64,000 bases of DNA from CAVVFX01 sp963747535 (GTDB lineage Bacteria; Acidobacteriota; Terriglobia; Bryobacterales; Bryobacteraceae), in NCBI GenBank assembly GCA_963747535.1, contig CAVVFX010000017.1, positions 186,001 through 250,000 of the forward strand, given 5' to 3'. The notes under the pieces are model-generated. The model was not told where the DNA came from, did not search any database, and was given only the letters and a program-made list of their open reading frames with translations. The position numbers were made by a program, and so were the translations under genes. Shown in pieces: positions 62,974 to 64,000 of the stretch; the first letter of the stretch is position 1, and each line of letters opens with the position of its first letter.

Positions 62974-64000
62974 TTAGTCCGTAGATCGCAGCGCGTCCAG
63001 AATCGACATGCGGGCGGCGTTAAACGCCGGCACCAGCGCGCTGAGCAAACCGATCAGCGCCGCTACTGCCAGGCATACCGCCGCGACCTGAGGACGCAGT
63101 GTGAGATGTTGCAACTGGTCCATCAACGTCGGCATCTTGCGGACCGCTCCGGTCATGAACGAGGCGAAAACGATTCCGAGTACGCCTCCGGCCAAAGAAA
63201 TCACCAACGCCTCACCAACAATAATGCCAAGGATGTCGCCGGGCGTATAACCTAACGTTTTGAGAATGCCGACCTCCCGGACACGTTCGCGGACTGACAT
63301 CGCGATGGTATTCGCCGAAACCAGCAGGATGGTGAACGTCACCGCGCCGAGTATGGCCAGCAGAAATGCCTTCACATTTCCCAGCATCGAAACGAAGCTC
63401 AGGGAGAATGCGCTCTCCGATTCTGTCTTGGTCTGGATCGTGGAGTTGTGGAACAAATCGTCGACGGCAGTTTCGATGCGCGGGACGTCCTCCGCGCTGG
63501 CAGCCAGAATATTGATCTCACCGGCGCTGCCGCGCCGACCCACCGGCAGGCTCTCCTCCAGATACTCTCGATTGAAGTACAGAATTTCGTTGTTCTCCGG
63601 CGAGTCGAAGATGCCGCGGATCGTGAGTTCCATATTGTAAGGAAAGATATCGCCCTGCAGGGTAATCTTCTGGCCGATGTGGAAATTCTGCTTATCCGCC
63701 AGCGTGCGGCCGACAATACAGGCCGTCCGCTCGTTCACGAAGGCTTTTTTCTGTTCTTCCGGCATTTGCATTTCGCCCCGCAGGATCAGCTTCTTGGCAG
63801 GTTCCACGGCAAAGCGCGCAAACATGTGCTCCGGACGCCGGTCGATGTAGATTCCACCGAACCATTGCTCGATGCACGTGTTCCGCACGCCTGGAATCTG
63901 CTGGATCTTCTCCCGGTAAGACTGCGGCATCCCGAAAGCGAGGGAGACACGGTTGCGCACAATCAGCCGGAGAGCCTGGTAAGGAGATGGCTCCTGAAAA
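62974..64000 (-). CDS. ABC exporter permease 1 (FtsX/MacB fold), 5' end outside window
   Basis: The frame is open to the right edge (341 codons visible; N-terminal helix missing). The visible part starts in the periplasmic domain (NRVSLAFGMPQSYREKIQQI, EQWFGGIYIDRRPEHMFARF). It ends with three helices including FTILLVSANTIAMSVRERVR and EVGILKTLGYTPGDILGIIV, the ATPase-contacting loop. It is about as similar in layout to permease 2 as paralogues within one exporter usually are. Probably the first gene of the four-gene operon. Confidence 0.88.
   Translation of the reverse strand, partial: FQEPSPYQALRLIVRNRVSLAFGMPQSYREKIQQIPGVRNTCIEQWFGGIYIDRRPEHMFARFAVEPAKKLILRGEMQMPEEQKKAFVNERTACIVGRTLADKQNFHIGQKITLQGDIFPYNMELTIRGIFDSPENNEILYFNREYLEESLPVGRRGSAGEINILAASAEDVPRIETAVDDLFHNSTIQTKTESESAFSLSFVSMLGNVKAFLLAILGAVTFTILLVSANTIAMSVRERVREVGILKTLGYTPGDILGIIVGEALVISLAGGVLGIVFASFMTGAVRKMPTLMDQLQHLTLRPQVAAVCLAVAALIGLLSALVPAFNAARMSILDALRSTD

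Overview
The window is about 60% GC and densely coded. It looks like a chromosomal segment of an acidobacterium, most likely of the Bryobacteraceae / Candidatus Solibacter group. That placement is inferred from gene content: a long MoxR-DUF58-VWA-DUF4175 operon, lpxC (so a Gram-negative envelope), a type I-beta DAHP synthase, a split glyQ/glyS glycyl-tRNA synthetase, several toxin-antitoxin pairs, and short palindromic repeats scattered in and between genes. No rRNA, tRNA or CRISPR array was found. The left end cuts an RND efflux pump gene and the right end cuts an ABC exporter permease gene.

Layout. 1-8.3 kb: RND pump C-terminus, secreted beta-propeller, HGSNAT-like acyltransferase with a cupin, remnant zeta-type toxin locus, tandem universal stress protein, and a LarA-like racemase with a sugar-isomerase-like TIM barrel. 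8.4-9.6 kb: aroF behind a complete transcription attenuator whose 20-residue leader peptide is rich in Phe, Trp and Tyr codons; this is the most notable regulatory find. 9.7-13.1 kb: secreted PIG-L deacetylase and two small unknown proteins. 13.2-18.2 kb: a minus-strand glycosylation operon (two GT2, DUF2304, a TMTC-like membrane/TPR protein, GT4). 18.7-21.5 kb: phoH-ybeY-corC. 21.7-30.1 kb: membrane protein, GH39-like lipoprotein candidate, Ada, AsmA-like protein, subtilase. 30.2-34.2 kb: polA (divergent) and lpxC. 34.4-35.0 kb: DUF433/DUF5615 toxin-antitoxin pair. 35.0-48.4 kb: a seven-gene, translationally coupled MoxR operon containing two VWA proteins, DUF58, a caspase-like protein without its cysteine, a gluzincin-TPR protein and a very Gln/Gly-rich DUF4175 protein. 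48.7-51.5 kb: Uma2 nuclease, small coiled-coil protein, VapBC, secreted unknown. 52.1-57.7 kb: glyQ-glyS-ppdK operon in which glyS carries three single-base frameshifts. 57.9-59.4 kb: ECF sigma factor, probable anti-sigma factor and a secreted protein. 59.7-64 kb: ABC exporter operon (two permeases, adaptor, ATPase).

Three kinds of short dispersed repeat recur. One is a roughly 49-bp double hairpin present three times, once forming the C-terminal tail of Ada. One is a unit starting GATTGGCTTCGTTTCG, present as a four-unit tract before ppdK plus single matches near the zeta remnant and polA. The third is a 93-bp element with perfect 23-bp inverted ends inserted in frame inside the signal peptide of the caspase-like protein. 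Removing it restores a clean signal peptide. Several genes appear to be transcribed without a 5' leader (aroF leader peptide, vapB).
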